A DNA stretch of 64,000 nt from Novosphingobium sp. KA1 (GCF_017309955.1 NZ_CP021247.1:2381001-2445000), one strand, 5' to 3'. Numbered from the stretch's first letter, positions 15,801-23,770 are shown. The notes: generated by a model not told the origin, from the letters alone. Translations and numbers: made by a program.

Positions 15801-16236
15801 GGGCGGTGGCGACGATGCGCTCGAAGCGCGCATCGGTTTCCACCTTCAGCGCGCCGCTGGCATCGACGGAAAGATTGGCCGGGGCGACCCAGTCCAGCCG
15901 GTCGATATGGCGCTGGAGCGAGGTGGCGCTATCGTCGTTCCACGGGGTGTAGAAGCCCACGGTGATCGGCTTGGCGTTCGGGGTAGGGGCAGGCGCGGCG
16001 GCGCGGCCGAACAGGAACTTGCGGGCGCTGCGGGTCAGGTGGCCGATCTGCGCGCGGAAGGGCAGCGGCTGGGCATGCTCGTAGGCGATCGGCAGCGGCG
16101 GCGGCGCGGGCACGGTGGCCACGGTGGTCGCGAAGACGGCGGATGCGGCCAGCGCCAGCACCAGCATGAAAAACCCGAACCTGCGGACACGGACGCGGCG
16201 GTTTCCGGTGGGGTCGAAGAAGATCGGTGCAGACAC
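12856..16236 (-). CDS. Trifunctional GH18-like / NodB polysaccharide deacetylase / family 2 glycosyltransferase
   Basis: A 1126-residue membrane protein with three catalytic modules. Residues 1-40 hold a membrane anchor. Residues about 90-420 resemble a family 18 glycoside hydrolase (GVMVDFETM in place of the chitinase DxxDxDxE strand). Residues about 455-660 are a NodB deacetylase with TFDDGPD (D468, D469) and HSYTHPN. A membrane segment follows, then a processive GT2 domain (about 735-990) with VIIPAYNEE, the DAD metal motif and QRFRW, and further membrane helices. Together these would polymerise, deacetylate and trim a beta-linked amino-sugar polymer such as a PNAG- or chitin-like exopolysaccharide, much as PgaA-D or IcaAB do with separate proteins. 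The gene is alone and has a long structured upstream region. Polymer identity is inference. Confidence 0.9.
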   Translation of the reverse strand: MSAPIFFDPTGNRRVRVRRFGFFMLVLALAASAVFATTVATVPAPPPLPIAYEHAQPLPFRAQIGHLTRSARKFLFGRAAAPAPTPNAKPITVGFYTPWNDDSATSLQRHIDRLDWVAPANLSVDASGALKVETDARFERIVATALHRPLVMPVLQNTLDGDWQGPQTAALLANPARRHALEAQTLAYLDKTKAAGVMVDFETMPAASLPSLRLFLSELRAQLTPTHRLVSVTMPMDNPDWSTRAFAQAADRLVLMAYDEHWQGGTPGPIASNPWFVQKLQHALAGLPRGKAIVALGEYAYDWHDGKADALTVEEAWLSAHDSGTTPQYDPMSGNTGFSYVDGSRHDVWILDAAATWNQMKILSRLGVGDIALWRLGSEDPGFWSAVKAWHNGGQLPNLKPLVQAANVDVEGQGEILRVTATPQDGSRAVAFDKASGMVTSETYQVLPTPYVVKRTGALPKQVSLTFDDGPDPTWTPRILAILEQYHVPGTFFMVGENALTNRDLVKRIADDGDEIGNHSYTHPNMAEEAATGIGLELNATQRLIEATTGHSIRLFRAPYFGDAEPTTADELVPAVVAQEHGYTVVGLHVDPDDWQRPGVQHIIDSTIAQVESASPDRSENVILLHDGGGDRSQTVEALPVIIQRLRADGYTFVPTSKLAGLTHDQVMPKVDGVNLAAVRADIALFAVLAAILAGLNWTFFFAISLGVLRSVGLASLAAMLRRPRPVEAPEDTCQPLVTVIIPAYNEERVIEASVRRVLESDYRHLQVIVADDGSKDRTSAIVSGAFASNPRVELLTLVNGGKAAALNRALLQARGEIVVALDADTQFEVETISRLVRWFADPAIGAVAGNAKVGNRVNLVTRWQGVEYVTAQNLERRALTKLDAIMVVPGAVGAWRREALDDVGGYPEDTLAEDQDLTIAIQRKGWKVAYDEDAVAWTEAPESFHALSKQRFRWSFGTLQCLWKHRGTLRKGRPSGLAFIGMPQAWLFQIVFAVISPAIDLALLISIGGTALRISQHGWAQTQTDVLRMGAYWLGFTLVDLACGWVAYRLDPRKERFRPFLLLAQRFIYRQLMYSVVIRAVGAAFAGKGIGWGKLERTGRVNAGPAGTAAAPAAADRQAELETAP

Positions 16237-16267
16237 GGCCAGTCTCGCAAGTTTCCCTCGAAAGGGG

Positions 16268-16375
16268 CCGGGCGGCTGGGGGAAGCCGCCCGGTTTCAGG
16301 TTTTATGGAGGTGCGATCCGGGAACCAGGGGCAATGACGAGGGTGCGACTGTCAGACTGAGGTTCCCGGATCGCA
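16268..16375. promoter_or_regulatory. Two strong inverted repeats upstream of the polysaccharide gene
   Basis: A perfect 10-bp hairpin (CCGGGCGGCT, 16268-16277, with 16284-16293) is followed by TTTCAGGTTTT. A perfect 15-bp inverted repeat then appears: TGCGATCCGGGAACC (16312-16326) with its complement at 16361-16375, 34 nt apart. Both lie within 140 nt of the GH18/NodB/GT2 start, in its likely 5' leader or promoter. They could fold in mRNA or bind a regulator. Confidence 0.5.
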
Positions 16376-16444
16376 GGGTCCTTTTGCCCGAGCGGGGATG
16401 GAGCGGCGGTGGAGGCGAGGTTACAAAAGATTCATGTGTTCTGA

Positions 16445-16549
16445 AAAATCCGCCGAGGGCGGATTTTGCGGCACCGGCCCGCTCCCCCACCCGACCTCCC
16501 AGATTCTACCCCGTAGGGGAGGTCGGGTGGGGGAGCGGGCCGGTGCCGC
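16445..16549. repeat. Composite palindromic element, copy 2 (one flank only)
   Basis: A perfect 33-bp inverted repeat (16468-16500 with 16517-16549), whose core matches copies 1 and 3, is preceded by one A/T-flanked hairpin (AAAATCCGCC/GGCGGATTTT, 16445-16467). The right-hand hairpin and the terminal GTTTG are missing. The stem sequence of the small hairpin differs from the other copies while its shape is kept. Confidence 0.88.
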
Positions 16550-16715
16550 AAAGGGACCCCGCTGTGCGTATCCAAGGGTGCAATTCCCCCTCTGCCCCGC
16601 TATCGCTGCCGCATTACCCCCTCGGGCCTTCAGCGCCCGGGGGGTCTTGCGCCCCGCCGCCGGACTCCAGAAACGGTTCCCGGTCGGTCTGGACGAAACC
16701 ACGGAGAGATACCCA

Positions 16716-18980
16716 GTGACCACGCGTTTGACGTTCCGGGCGGGGCTGGCCGGCCTGCTGCTGGCGACGACCGCTTTTGCCCCTTCCGCCGTTTATGCGG
16801 CCGAGCCCCAGAAGAGTGCGCCCGCCATGCAGAACAGCCTGACATTCGAACGCGTTTTCGCCAGCCCCTCGCTCGACGGCCCGGCCCCGCGCGAGGTGAA
16901 GATCTCGCCCGACGGCCGCTGGCTGACCTTGCTGCGCAACCGCAGCGACGACCGCGAGCGCTACGACCTGTGGGGCTACGAGCGCGAGACCGGCGAATGG
17001 CGGATGCTGGTCGATTCGCTCAAGCTCGGCTCGGGCCGCGAGCTGTCCGAGGCGGAGAAGATGCAGCGCGAGCGCAAGCGCGTCGGCAGCCTTAAAGGGA
17101 TTGTCAGCTACAGCTGGAGCAAGGACGGCAAGGCGATCCTGGTGCCCCTCGACGGCGATCTCTGGCTCGCCACCCTCGACGGTTCGGTGCGCCGCCTGAC
17201 CGATTCGCCCGAGGACGAGCTCAACGCCGCGCTCAGCCCCAAGGGCCGCTACGTCTCGTTCGTGCGCGACCAGCGGCTCTATGTCGGCCCGCTGTCGGGC
17301 GAGGCGCCCAAGCCGGTGACGCCTGAGGAATCCGCGAAAACCGTCCATTGGGGCGAGGCGGAATTCGTCGCCCAGGAAGAAATGGACCGCTTCGCGGGCT
17401 ACTGGTGGAGCCCGGAGGAAAGCCGCATCGCGGTGGAGCGCTTCGACGAGGCGCCGGTCGGCGTCGTCACCCGCGCCGCGATCGGCGCGGAAGGCACCAA
17501 GGTCTTCGAGCAGCGCTATCCCGCCGCCGGCACCCCCAACGCGCTGGTCTCGCTGCACCTGATGAACCCCGATGGTTCGGGGCTGGTGAAGGTCGACCTC
17601 GGCAGCGATCCCGACATCTACCTTGCCCGCGTGGACTGGGCGCCCGACGGCCGCACGCTCTACGTCCAGCGCGAGGACCGCGCGCAGAGCCGGATCGACA
17701 TGCTCGCGGTCGATCCCGCCACCGGCAGGAGCCGGGTGCTGTTCACCGAGAACGCCCCCAAGGGAAGCTGGGTAAACCTCTCCAGCAATTACCGTTTCCT
17801 CAAGGACGGCAGCCTCGTCTGGTGGTCCGAGCGGGACGGTTTCGGCCACCTTTACCGGTTCAGGGACGGCAAGTTCAGCCAGCTGACTTCGGGTCGCTGG
17901 GTCGTCACCGGCCTGGTCGGCGTGGATGAGGCGAAAGGGCGCATCTACTTCACCGGCACCAGGGACAGCGTGCTGGCCCCGCAGCTCTACGCGCTCGATC
18001 TCGCCAGGCCGGGCACGCCGGAGCGCCTGACCGACCCCGGCTTCGTCAATGCCGCCGTCGCCAGCGCGGATGCGACCCTGTTCTACGTCACCCGCTCTTC
18101 CTCCACGCAGCCCGCGCAGAGCTATGTCGCTGACGGCAGCGGCAAGCGCCTCGCCTGGGTGGAAGAGAACCGCGTCGAGGGCGCACACCCTTACGCGCCC
18201 TATCTGGCCGCGCACCGCGAAACCACGTTCGGCACGATCAAGGCCGATGACGGCTCCGACCTGCACTGGCTGATGATCACGCCGAAGATGGAGCCGGGCA
18301 AGCACTACCCGGTGTTCTTCGAACACTACGGCGGCCCCCACGCGCAGACGGTCTCGAAAGGCTGGCTGGGCGCGCTGCCGCAGGCGATCGTGGCGAAGGG
18401 CTACATCTACTTCCGCCTCGACAACCGCGGCAGCGCCAATCGCGGCGTCGCCTTCGAAAGCCAGATCCGCAACGCCATGGGCACGGTGGAAGTGGCCGAC
18501 CAGCGCGCGGGCGCGAAGTACCTGAAGTCGCTGCCTTTCGTCGATCCGGCCAAGATCGCGACTTACGGCTGGTCCTATGGCGGCTACATGACGCTGAAGA
18601 TGCTGGAGAGCGATCCCGGCCTCTATGCGGCGGGCATCTCGGGCGCGCCGGTGACCAAGTGGGAACTCTACGACACCAGCTATACCGAGCGTTACCTCGG
18701 CGATCCGCGCCAGCAGCCGGAGGTCTACCGCGCGGCGGATGCCATCGAGAACGCCCCGAAGATCGCCGATCCGCTGCTGCTGATGCACGGCATGGCCGAT
18801 GACAACGTGGTGTTCGAGAACAGCACTGCCCTGATCGCGAAGATGCAGGCCTCGTCCACCCAGTTCGAGATGATGCTCTATCCGGGCCAGACCCATTCGG
18901 CGGTGCGCGGCAGCACCGCGCGGCACGTCTGGGAGACGATCTTTGCCTTCCTCGGCCGCCACGGTGTGAAGCCGGAGTAA
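16716..18980 (+). CDS. Secreted S9B-family prolyl peptidase (dipeptidyl peptidase IV-like)
   Basis: A 754-residue exported serine peptidase. A signal peptide ends near residue 28 (SAVYAA/EPQK), so it is periplasmic or outer-membrane associated. The DPPIV beta-propeller N-terminal domain (about 60-500) is followed by the alpha/beta-hydrolase domain. The catalytic triad is visible: Ser620 in GWSYGG, Asp695 in HGMADDN and His727 in GQTHS. It would remove X-Pro/X-Ala dipeptides from imported or envelope peptides. The GTG at 16716 is chosen because the signal peptide begins there and a Shine-Dalgarno-like GGAGA precedes it; the open frame runs a further 106 codons upstream through a palindromic repeat. 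A 15-bp hairpin lies just after the stop. Confidence 0.92.
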   Translation: MTTRLTFRAGLAGLLLATTAFAPSAVYAAEPQKSAPAMQNSLTFERVFASPSLDGPAPREVKISPDGRWLTLLRNRSDDRERYDLWGYERETGEWRMLVDSLKLGSGRELSEAEKMQRERKRVGSLKGIVSYSWSKDGKAILVPLDGDLWLATLDGSVRRLTDSPEDELNAALSPKGRYVSFVRDQRLYVGPLSGEAPKPVTPEESAKTVHWGEAEFVAQEEMDRFAGYWWSPEESRIAVERFDEAPVGVVTRAAIGAEGTKVFEQRYPAAGTPNALVSLHLMNPDGSGLVKVDLGSDPDIYLARVDWAPDGRTLYVQREDRAQSRIDMLAVDPATGRSRVLFTENAPKGSWVNLSSNYRFLKDGSLVWWSERDGFGHLYRFRDGKFSQLTSGRWVVTGLVGVDEAKGRIYFTGTRDSVLAPQLYALDLARPGTPERLTDPGFVNAAVASADATLFYVTRSSSTQPAQSYVADGSGKRLAWVEENRVEGAHPYAPYLAAHRETTFGTIKADDGSDLHWLMITPKMEPGKHYPVFFEHYGGPHAQTVSKGWLGALPQAIVAKGYIYFRLDNRGSANRGVAFESQIRNAMGTVEVADQRAGAKYLKSLPFVDPAKIATYGWSYGGYMTLKMLESDPGLYAAGISGAPVTKWELYDTSYTERYLGDPRQQPEVYRAADAIENAPKIADPLLLMHGMADDNVVFENSTALIAKMQASSTQFEMMLYPGQTHSAVRGSTARHVWETIFAFLGRHGVKPE

Positions 18981-18984
18981 ACCC

Positions 18985-19026
18985 ATGAAGTCCGCACGCC
19001 TCCTGGGCGGTGCGTGCGGACTTCAT
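18985..19026 (+). terminator. Perfect 15-bp hairpin after the S9 peptidase
   Basis: ATGAAGTCCGCACGC (18985-18999) pairs perfectly with 19012-19026 across a 12-nt loop, 5 nt after the stop. There is no T run. It probably stabilises the 3' end or helps termination. Confidence 0.65.
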
Positions 19027-19155
19027 GCTCGTGTCCGATCGCAGCGCTACATTGCGGACACCTAAGGGTTATTGCGCGGAACCACGCTTCTGATAGGGGA
19101 TTCGCGACCCCGGACGGGACCGGGGCAAAGGCTGCAAGGACGCAGGCACGGGGCA

Positions 19156-20766
19156 ATGGTGGAAGAAGACATCGGTCTGGCGGCGGAGGCGCGCACCTAT
19201 CGCGCCTTCCTGAGCTATAGCCATGCCGACGAGCATTTTGCCCGCAAGCTGCACCGCTGGCTCGAATCCTACCGCATTCCGGCAAGACTGGTCGGCACGG
19301 AGACCGCGCTGGGCACGGTGCCGCCGCGCCTCACCCCGATCTTCCGTGACCGCGCCGAGCTGCCCGCCGCCACCAGCCTCGACCGCGAGGTGCGCCTGGC
19401 GCTCTCGCAGTCCGAGGCGCTGCTGGTGCTGTGTTCGCCTGCCGCCCGGGCCTCGCGCTGGGTCGGCGCCGAGATCGCGCTGTTCCGCAGCCTCCACCCG
19501 AACCGCCCGATCATCGCCGCGCTGGTGGAAGGCGAGCCCGAGCACAGTTTTCCCGATGCCCTGCTCGAAGCCGATGCCGAGGGCGTGGTGCACGAACCCA
19601 TCGCCGCCGACTTCCGCGGCGATGCCGACGGGCCCAGGCTCGCGCGGCTGAAAATCGTCGCGGGCTTGTCGGGTGTCGCACTAGACCAGATAATTCAACG
19701 CGATGCGCAAAGGCAATTGCGCCGCGTGATCGCCATCACGCTCCTGACCGTGCTGCTTACGCTATCGATGGCGCTGATGCTGGTCTTTGCGCTGCGCGCG
19801 CAGATGGAAGCCCAGCGCCAGCGCCAGCAGGCAGAAGGACTGATCGAATTCATGCTGACGGACCTGCGGCAGAAACTGGAAGGCGTGGGCCGCCTCGACG
19901 TGCTGCAGACGGTCAACCAGCGCGCGCTGGGCTATTATGCCGACCAGCCCGATCTCAAGGACCTGCCGGCGGCCTCGCTCGACCGGCGCGCGCGCATTCT
20001 CCACGCCATGGGCGAGGACGATCACAAGCGCGGCGACGTGGCGGGGGCGCTGGCCAAGTTCAACGAGGCCCACCGTGTCACCGGGGCGCTGCTCGATGCC
20101 GACCCCGAGGATCCGGAGCGGGTCTTTGCCCATGCCCAGAGCGAGTACTGGCTCGGCTACGTCGACTTCATCCGCTATCGCTACGCGGCGGCGCTGCCGC
20201 GTTTCGAGGCCTATCGCGATCTGGCCCGGCGCCTCGTGCAGCTGCGCCCCGGCAACCGCGAATACTGGCGCGAGCTGGGCTATGCCCAGGGCAACATCTG
20301 TTCGCTGGCCGTCGCCCATGGCGCCGACGTTGCGCACAACGTTGCGCATCAGGGCCCGCAGGCCGGGCTCGGCGAATGCCGCCGCGCGCTCGAGACGATG
20401 CAGAAGGTTGACAGCATGAAGCCCGGCGATGCCGGCGTGCGCGAGGACATCGCCAACCGCCACGGCTGGCTGGCCGATGCCCTGCGCGCCGAGGGCCGCG
20501 ACCGCGAGGCGCTGGAGCAGCGCGGCGCGCAGGCGGCAATCGTGCAGGAACTGCTGCGCGAGGATCCGAAGAACGTCAGCTACCTGGTGGACTGGATGCT
20601 GGTGCGGTACTCGACCTCGGAACTGCTGCGCGCGCTGGGCGAGGGCACGCGCGCCGAGGCGATGCGGCGGGAGGCTCTTTCCGACGTCGATCGGCTGATC
20701 GCGTCCGACCCGGAAAACAATGACTGGCGCGTCTGGCGGCGCAAGTTCGGCGGTCGGCCGAACTGA
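19156..20766 (+). CDS. TIR-domain membrane protein with helical-repeat C-terminus
   Basis: A 536-residue protein. An N-terminal TIR domain (about residues 14-150) has FLSYSHADE at its first strand and the RWVGAE element carrying the candidate NADase glutamate (E106). A single membrane helix lies near 195-222, then a coiled stretch (EGLIEFMLTDLRQKL) and TPR/helical repeats to the end. Bacterial TIR domains can cleave NAD+ or make signalling nucleotides; whether this one does is unknown. The ATG at 19156 starts just before the TIR domain; a longer frame from 19072 lacks coding character. Two genes follow on the same strand, 20 and 71 nt apart, and appear to form an operon. Confidence 0.85.
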   Translation: MVEEDIGLAAEARTYRAFLSYSHADEHFARKLHRWLESYRIPARLVGTETALGTVPPRLTPIFRDRAELPAATSLDREVRLALSQSEALLVLCSPAARASRWVGAEIALFRSLHPNRPIIAALVEGEPEHSFPDALLEADAEGVVHEPIAADFRGDADGPRLARLKIVAGLSGVALDQIIQRDAQRQLRRVIAITLLTVLLTLSMALMLVFALRAQMEAQRQRQQAEGLIEFMLTDLRQKLEGVGRLDVLQTVNQRALGYYADQPDLKDLPAASLDRRARILHAMGEDDHKRGDVAGALAKFNEAHRVTGALLDADPEDPERVFAHAQSEYWLGYVDFIRYRYAAALPRFEAYRDLARRLVQLRPGNREYWRELGYAQGNICSLAVAHGADVAHNVAHQGPQAGLGECRRALETMQKVDSMKPGDAGVREDIANRHGWLADALRAEGRDREALEQRGAQAAIVQELLREDPKNVSYLVDWMLVRYSTSELLRALGEGTRAEAMRREALSDVDRLIASDPENNDWRVWRRKFGGRPN

Positions 20767-20786
20767 ATTCCACGAAGGGGAACCTC

Positions 20787-21278
20787 ATGTCGACTCTGGA
20801 TTACACCCAATACGGCCTCGCACCCTGGCTCGTCACCGAGGACAAGACCGAGGACTGGAACGCGACCGCGCCGATCGTCTTCAACGTGGTGCTGGGCACC
20901 AACGGCCAGTCGGTGGTGCTGGAATACCAGCTGCCGGACTATCCGGATCAGGACTATATCTCGGTGACCTGCAACTCGACCATCCAGATCAACCTGGTCA
21001 GCGACCAGCTGTTCTTCTCGAAGGAATTCGAGGGCATCACCACCAAGGAGCCGCTCTCCTCGTTCTACGGCGGTGTCGAGTACTGCAACTACGACAAGGA
21101 GTTCGGCCGCTACAAGACGGTGCTGTTCAAGGCGCGCTTCAACAAGGGCGGCAAGCTGGGCACCTGCCACCGCTTCAACGTCAACGTCGACCTGCTGCAA
21201 TATACCTCGGCGGGCGAGCCGACCTGGATCGGCCTTGCCATCGATCCCGACATCAAGAACCCGCCCCCGCAGGACTGA
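20787..21278 (+). CDS. Conserved hypothetical protein in the TIR operon
   Basis: A 163-residue acidic, probably soluble beta-rich protein with many aromatic residues and two or three Cys (CNST, EYCNYD, GTCHRF). It has no signal peptide or membrane segment. A good Shine-Dalgarno (AAGGGG, 20775-20780) precedes the ATG. I recall similar sphingomonad proteins annotated as nucleotide synthetase, but no motif here supports an enzyme, so I give no function. Its place between a TIR protein and a TPR/Rossmann-like protein, with 20- and 71-nt gaps, argues for a shared pathway. Confidence 0.75.
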   Translation: MSTLDYTQYGLAPWLVTEDKTEDWNATAPIVFNVVLGTNGQSVVLEYQLPDYPDQDYISVTCNSTIQINLVSDQLFFSKEFEGITTKEPLSSFYGGVEYCNYDKEFGRYKTVLFKARFNKGGKLGTCHRFNVNVDLLQYTSAGEPTWIGLAIDPDIKNPPPQD

Positions 21279-21349
21279 AACGGCGATCCGGGGCCGCTGT
21301 CCCGGATCCCGCCGACCCCTCTGGTACGCAGATAGAACGAGTAGAACCC

Positions 21350-22825
21350 GTGACCCTTCCTCTTCTTGCCCGCATCCGGCAGATTGCGCGCTCCGGCGAC
21401 GTGCTGCGGGCGTGGCGGCTGTTCGAAGGGGCCGGGCTGCTCGAATCGCGCGATGCCGGTGCGCTCAGTCTCAAGGGACGATTGCTCAAGGATCGCGGCC
21501 TCGGGGCCGCGGGGCCCGAGCGCGGCGAATTGCTGGAGCAGGCCCAGGAGGCCTACCTGCAGGCGGCGGGCGGCCGCCGCGCGACCTATCCGCTGATCAA
21601 TGCGGCCACCATCGCCCTGCTCAACGGCAAGCCGGCACAAGCCCAGGGCCTCGCCAGGCAGGTGCTCGAAGTGCTGGACAGCGGCGAGCATGAGCCGGAA
21701 ACCCGTTACTGGCTGGGTGCGACGGCGGCGGAAGCGCGGCTGCTGCTGGGCGATGCCCGCGGCGCCCGGATCGCGCTCGAACAGGCGGTCAAGGCCGCGC
21801 CCGACGCCTGGGAGGACCAGGCCGCCACCTTGCGGCAGTTCCAGCAGGTCCTCGAATGGACCGGCGCCCCGTTCGGCCTGTTCGACCATCTGCGCCCGCC
21901 CGCCAGCCTCTATTTCAGCGGCATCATCGGCCTGCCGACGGACATCGCCCGGTTGCGCAAGGAGATCTCCACCCTGCTCGACCGGGTGCGTCCGGGCGCG
22001 GTGTTCGGCGCGCTGGCGGCGGGGTCCGACATCGTCATTGCCGAACTGGCACTGGCGGCAGGGGCGCAGCTCCATGCGGTGCTGCCGACCTCGGTCGAGG
22101 CGTTTCGCGCGGTCTCGGTCGAACAGTTCGGCGGCGACTGGCCGGAGCGGTTCGACCGGCTGATCGAGGCGGCCGAATCGGTGGAAGTGTTGTCCGGGCC
22201 GGGGCGGCTCTCGGCCGCGGCGATCCATCTCGGGGCGCAAGTGGCGATGGGGCTGGCGATCCGCCGCGCCCGCGTGCTGGCGACCAGCGCGGTGGCCTAT
22301 CACGTCGGCCGGGCGTTCAACGAGCAGTCGGCGGCCGAAGTCGAATGGCGGCGGCAGGGGCGGCAGTTCCACGAACTGGTGCTCGACCAGATCCCGCCGA
22401 CCCGGGGCGAGGAACTCGATCCCGGCGTCAACCGCGCGGTGCTGGCCGTGCTGGGGCCGGTGCCGGACTATTGCGACCTGACTTTCGTGACCCGCACGGC
22501 GGTGCACGAGGGCTTTTCGCTGTTGCAGTTCGACGATCCGGTCGCGGCGATGGACCAGGGCGCGGCCATCCTGCGGCTGGCGCCGGACAGCCGGCTGGGG
22601 CTGGACTATGCGCCCTTCGCGCCCGGTCAGGACCTGGTCGAGATCGGCAGCGCCGCCATCATGCTGGCCCGTGCCACCACCGAGGGCAGCATCTGCGCGC
22701 ACTGGCCGCAGATCGCGGTGCTGGAACTGCTGGCGCCGCGCTACCGCTTCGAGACGGCGGGCGAGATCGTGACCGTGCGCGGCGATTTCCCGATCGGGCT
22801 GTTCTGCCTCGATTCGCAGGGCTGA
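21350..22825 (+). CDS. TPR protein with SLOG-like Rossmann domain, third gene of the TIR operon
   Basis: A 491-residue soluble protein. The N-terminal half (about 1-180) is helical with TPR-like periodicity, as in TRAFs-binding or DUF4071-type proteins. The middle (about 190-290) has a Rossmann-like block with GALAAGSDIVIAELAL and LHAVLP, which resembles nucleotide-binding SLOG/LOG-type domains. The C-terminal 130 residues are beta-rich and unrecognised. The GTG at 21350 starts at a natural MTLPLLARIRQ N-terminus but has a poor Shine-Dalgarno; the open frame extends upstream through the previous gene in another frame. SLOG domains sense TIR-made nucleotides in the Thoeris defence system, so a TIR-to-SLOG signal is a fair hypothesis, not a demonstrated one. 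Confidence 0.75.
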   Translation: MTLPLLARIRQIARSGDVLRAWRLFEGAGLLESRDAGALSLKGRLLKDRGLGAAGPERGELLEQAQEAYLQAAGGRRATYPLINAATIALLNGKPAQAQGLARQVLEVLDSGEHEPETRYWLGATAAEARLLLGDARGARIALEQAVKAAPDAWEDQAATLRQFQQVLEWTGAPFGLFDHLRPPASLYFSGIIGLPTDIARLRKEISTLLDRVRPGAVFGALAAGSDIVIAELALAAGAQLHAVLPTSVEAFRAVSVEQFGGDWPERFDRLIEAAESVEVLSGPGRLSAAAIHLGAQVAMGLAIRRARVLATSAVAYHVGRAFNEQSAAEVEWRRQGRQFHELVLDQIPPTRGEELDPGVNRAVLAVLGPVPDYCDLTFVTRTAVHEGFSLLQFDDPVAAMDQGAAILRLAPDSRLGLDYAPFAPGQDLVEIGSAAIMLARATTEGSICAHWPQIAVLELLAPRYRFETAGEIVTVRGDFPIGLFCLDSQG

Positions 22826-22858
22826 GGCGAATTTTGCCGGAGAGGCTCTCTCCGCCGC

Positions 22859-23527
22859 TCAGCTGATCATCTCGCGCAGCATGCGGGGAGCCAGGATCAC
22901 CAGTTCGCGCTCGTCGCGGCTGATGACGCCGCGGCGGATCAGCGCGGCGATCGCGCGCGAGGCGGTTTCGCGCGTGGTATTGGCGCAGAGCGCCAGCATC
23001 GTGACCTTGGGGGGCGGGGCGATGCGGTCGGCCTCGCCGGCCAGCGCCAGCAGTTCGGCATAGACCCGCCCCGCGGCGGTATAAGTGGTGCGGGCCATCA
23101 TCCGGTCGAGCGCGCGGTCGAGCTGGCGTGCGAGCAGGCGGGCCATGCCCGCGCCAATCTGCGCGTCGACGGCGACCAGCGCGGCGATCCGGCGGGCTTC
23201 GGCGCGCAGCAGCACGGTCTCCAGCAGCGTGGCGATCTCGGCACGGTGGACCGTCGGGCTGGGGTAGGCGCCGAAGAATTCGCCGGGGCCATATTGGGCC
23301 AGCTGCTGGCGCTGGCCCTCGACGCCGTAAGCCTCGATGCGCACGCCGCCCTCGATCACCAGCCAGCAGTCGTGCGATTCCTCGCCCTGGCGCGCGAGGA
23401 CTTCCCGCGCCGCCAGCCGCTGCACCGCCAGGACCTTGCCCAGCGCTTCCGCGGGAGCGCGGTCGCACCGGAAGATGGTCGCGATGATTTCGATCTTCTC
23501 GTCGGAATCCAAAAACTGACGCCCCAT
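22859..23527 (-). CDS. Crp/Fnr-family transcriptional regulator
   Basis: A 222-residue regulator. The cyclic-nucleotide-binding-type beta roll spans about residues 10-120, the dimer helix about 125-150, and the C-terminal winged helix-turn-helix about 165-215, with TTRETASRAIAALIRRG as the recognition region. No Fnr-type N-terminal Cys cluster is seen, so it is not an oxygen-sensing Fnr. The start MGRQFLDSDEKIEI at 23527 gives a normal length; an in-frame upstream start at 23608 would add 27 residues. It is convergent with the TIR operon, with only 33 nt between stops. A CRP-like palindrome lies about 225 nt upstream (23752-23769) and may be a target. Confidence 0.9.
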   Translation of the reverse strand: MGRQFLDSDEKIEIIATIFRCDRAPAEALGKVLAVQRLAAREVLARQGEESHDCWLVIEGGVRIEAYGVEGQRQQLAQYGPGEFFGAYPSPTVHRAEIATLLETVLLRAEARRIAALVAVDAQIGAGMARLLARQLDRALDRMMARTTYTAAGRVYAELLALAGEADRIAPPPKVTMLALCANTTRETASRAIAALIRRGVISRDERELVILAPRMLREMIS

Positions 23528-23751
23528 GACCGCGCGCCGATGCACTGTCGATGCCTCGAAACGCAAGGAGGCGCTTAACCGATTTTTACCGTGCTGCGGA
23601 AGAGCCAAGGCGATCTAAGCGGCTGTTTCGCAATGTTCAGCCCGGCCGGATCGGTCCTGCGATGGCGGGGCGGGGGCGGGGCGGGCGCTGCCAGCGGCGC
23701 CGGACTGGCGCCGGAAATGGCGCCGCTGGCGGCTCCCCGATTCTCTTGCCT

Positions 23752-23769
23752 GCGTGATCTTGGTCACGC
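23752..23769. promoter_or_regulatory. CRP-like palindromic operator
   Basis: GCGTGATCTTGGTCACGC is GCGTGA-N6-TCACGC, the CRP/Fnr-type layout TGTGA-N6-TCACA with G/C ends. It lies upstream of the crp/fnr-like gene on one side and of a candidate small RNA on the other. Autoregulation or control of the RNA is likely but inferred. Confidence 0.5.
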
Positions 23770-23770
23770 G

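Noticed and set aside
12799..16719. 1306-codon open frame on the plus strand
   Set aside because: Antisense to the GH18/NodB/GT2 gene, whose three catalytic motif sets prove the minus strand is the coding one.
16614..18986. 790-codon minus-strand frame
   Set aside because: Antisense shadow of the S9B peptidase, which has a complete catalytic triad on the plus strand.
22826..22858. Terminator between the convergent TIR operon and the Crp/Fnr gene
   Set aside because: A short CGGAGAG/CTCTCCG-like stem exists but is interrupted and overlaps the stop region with no T run; not convincing enough to list.
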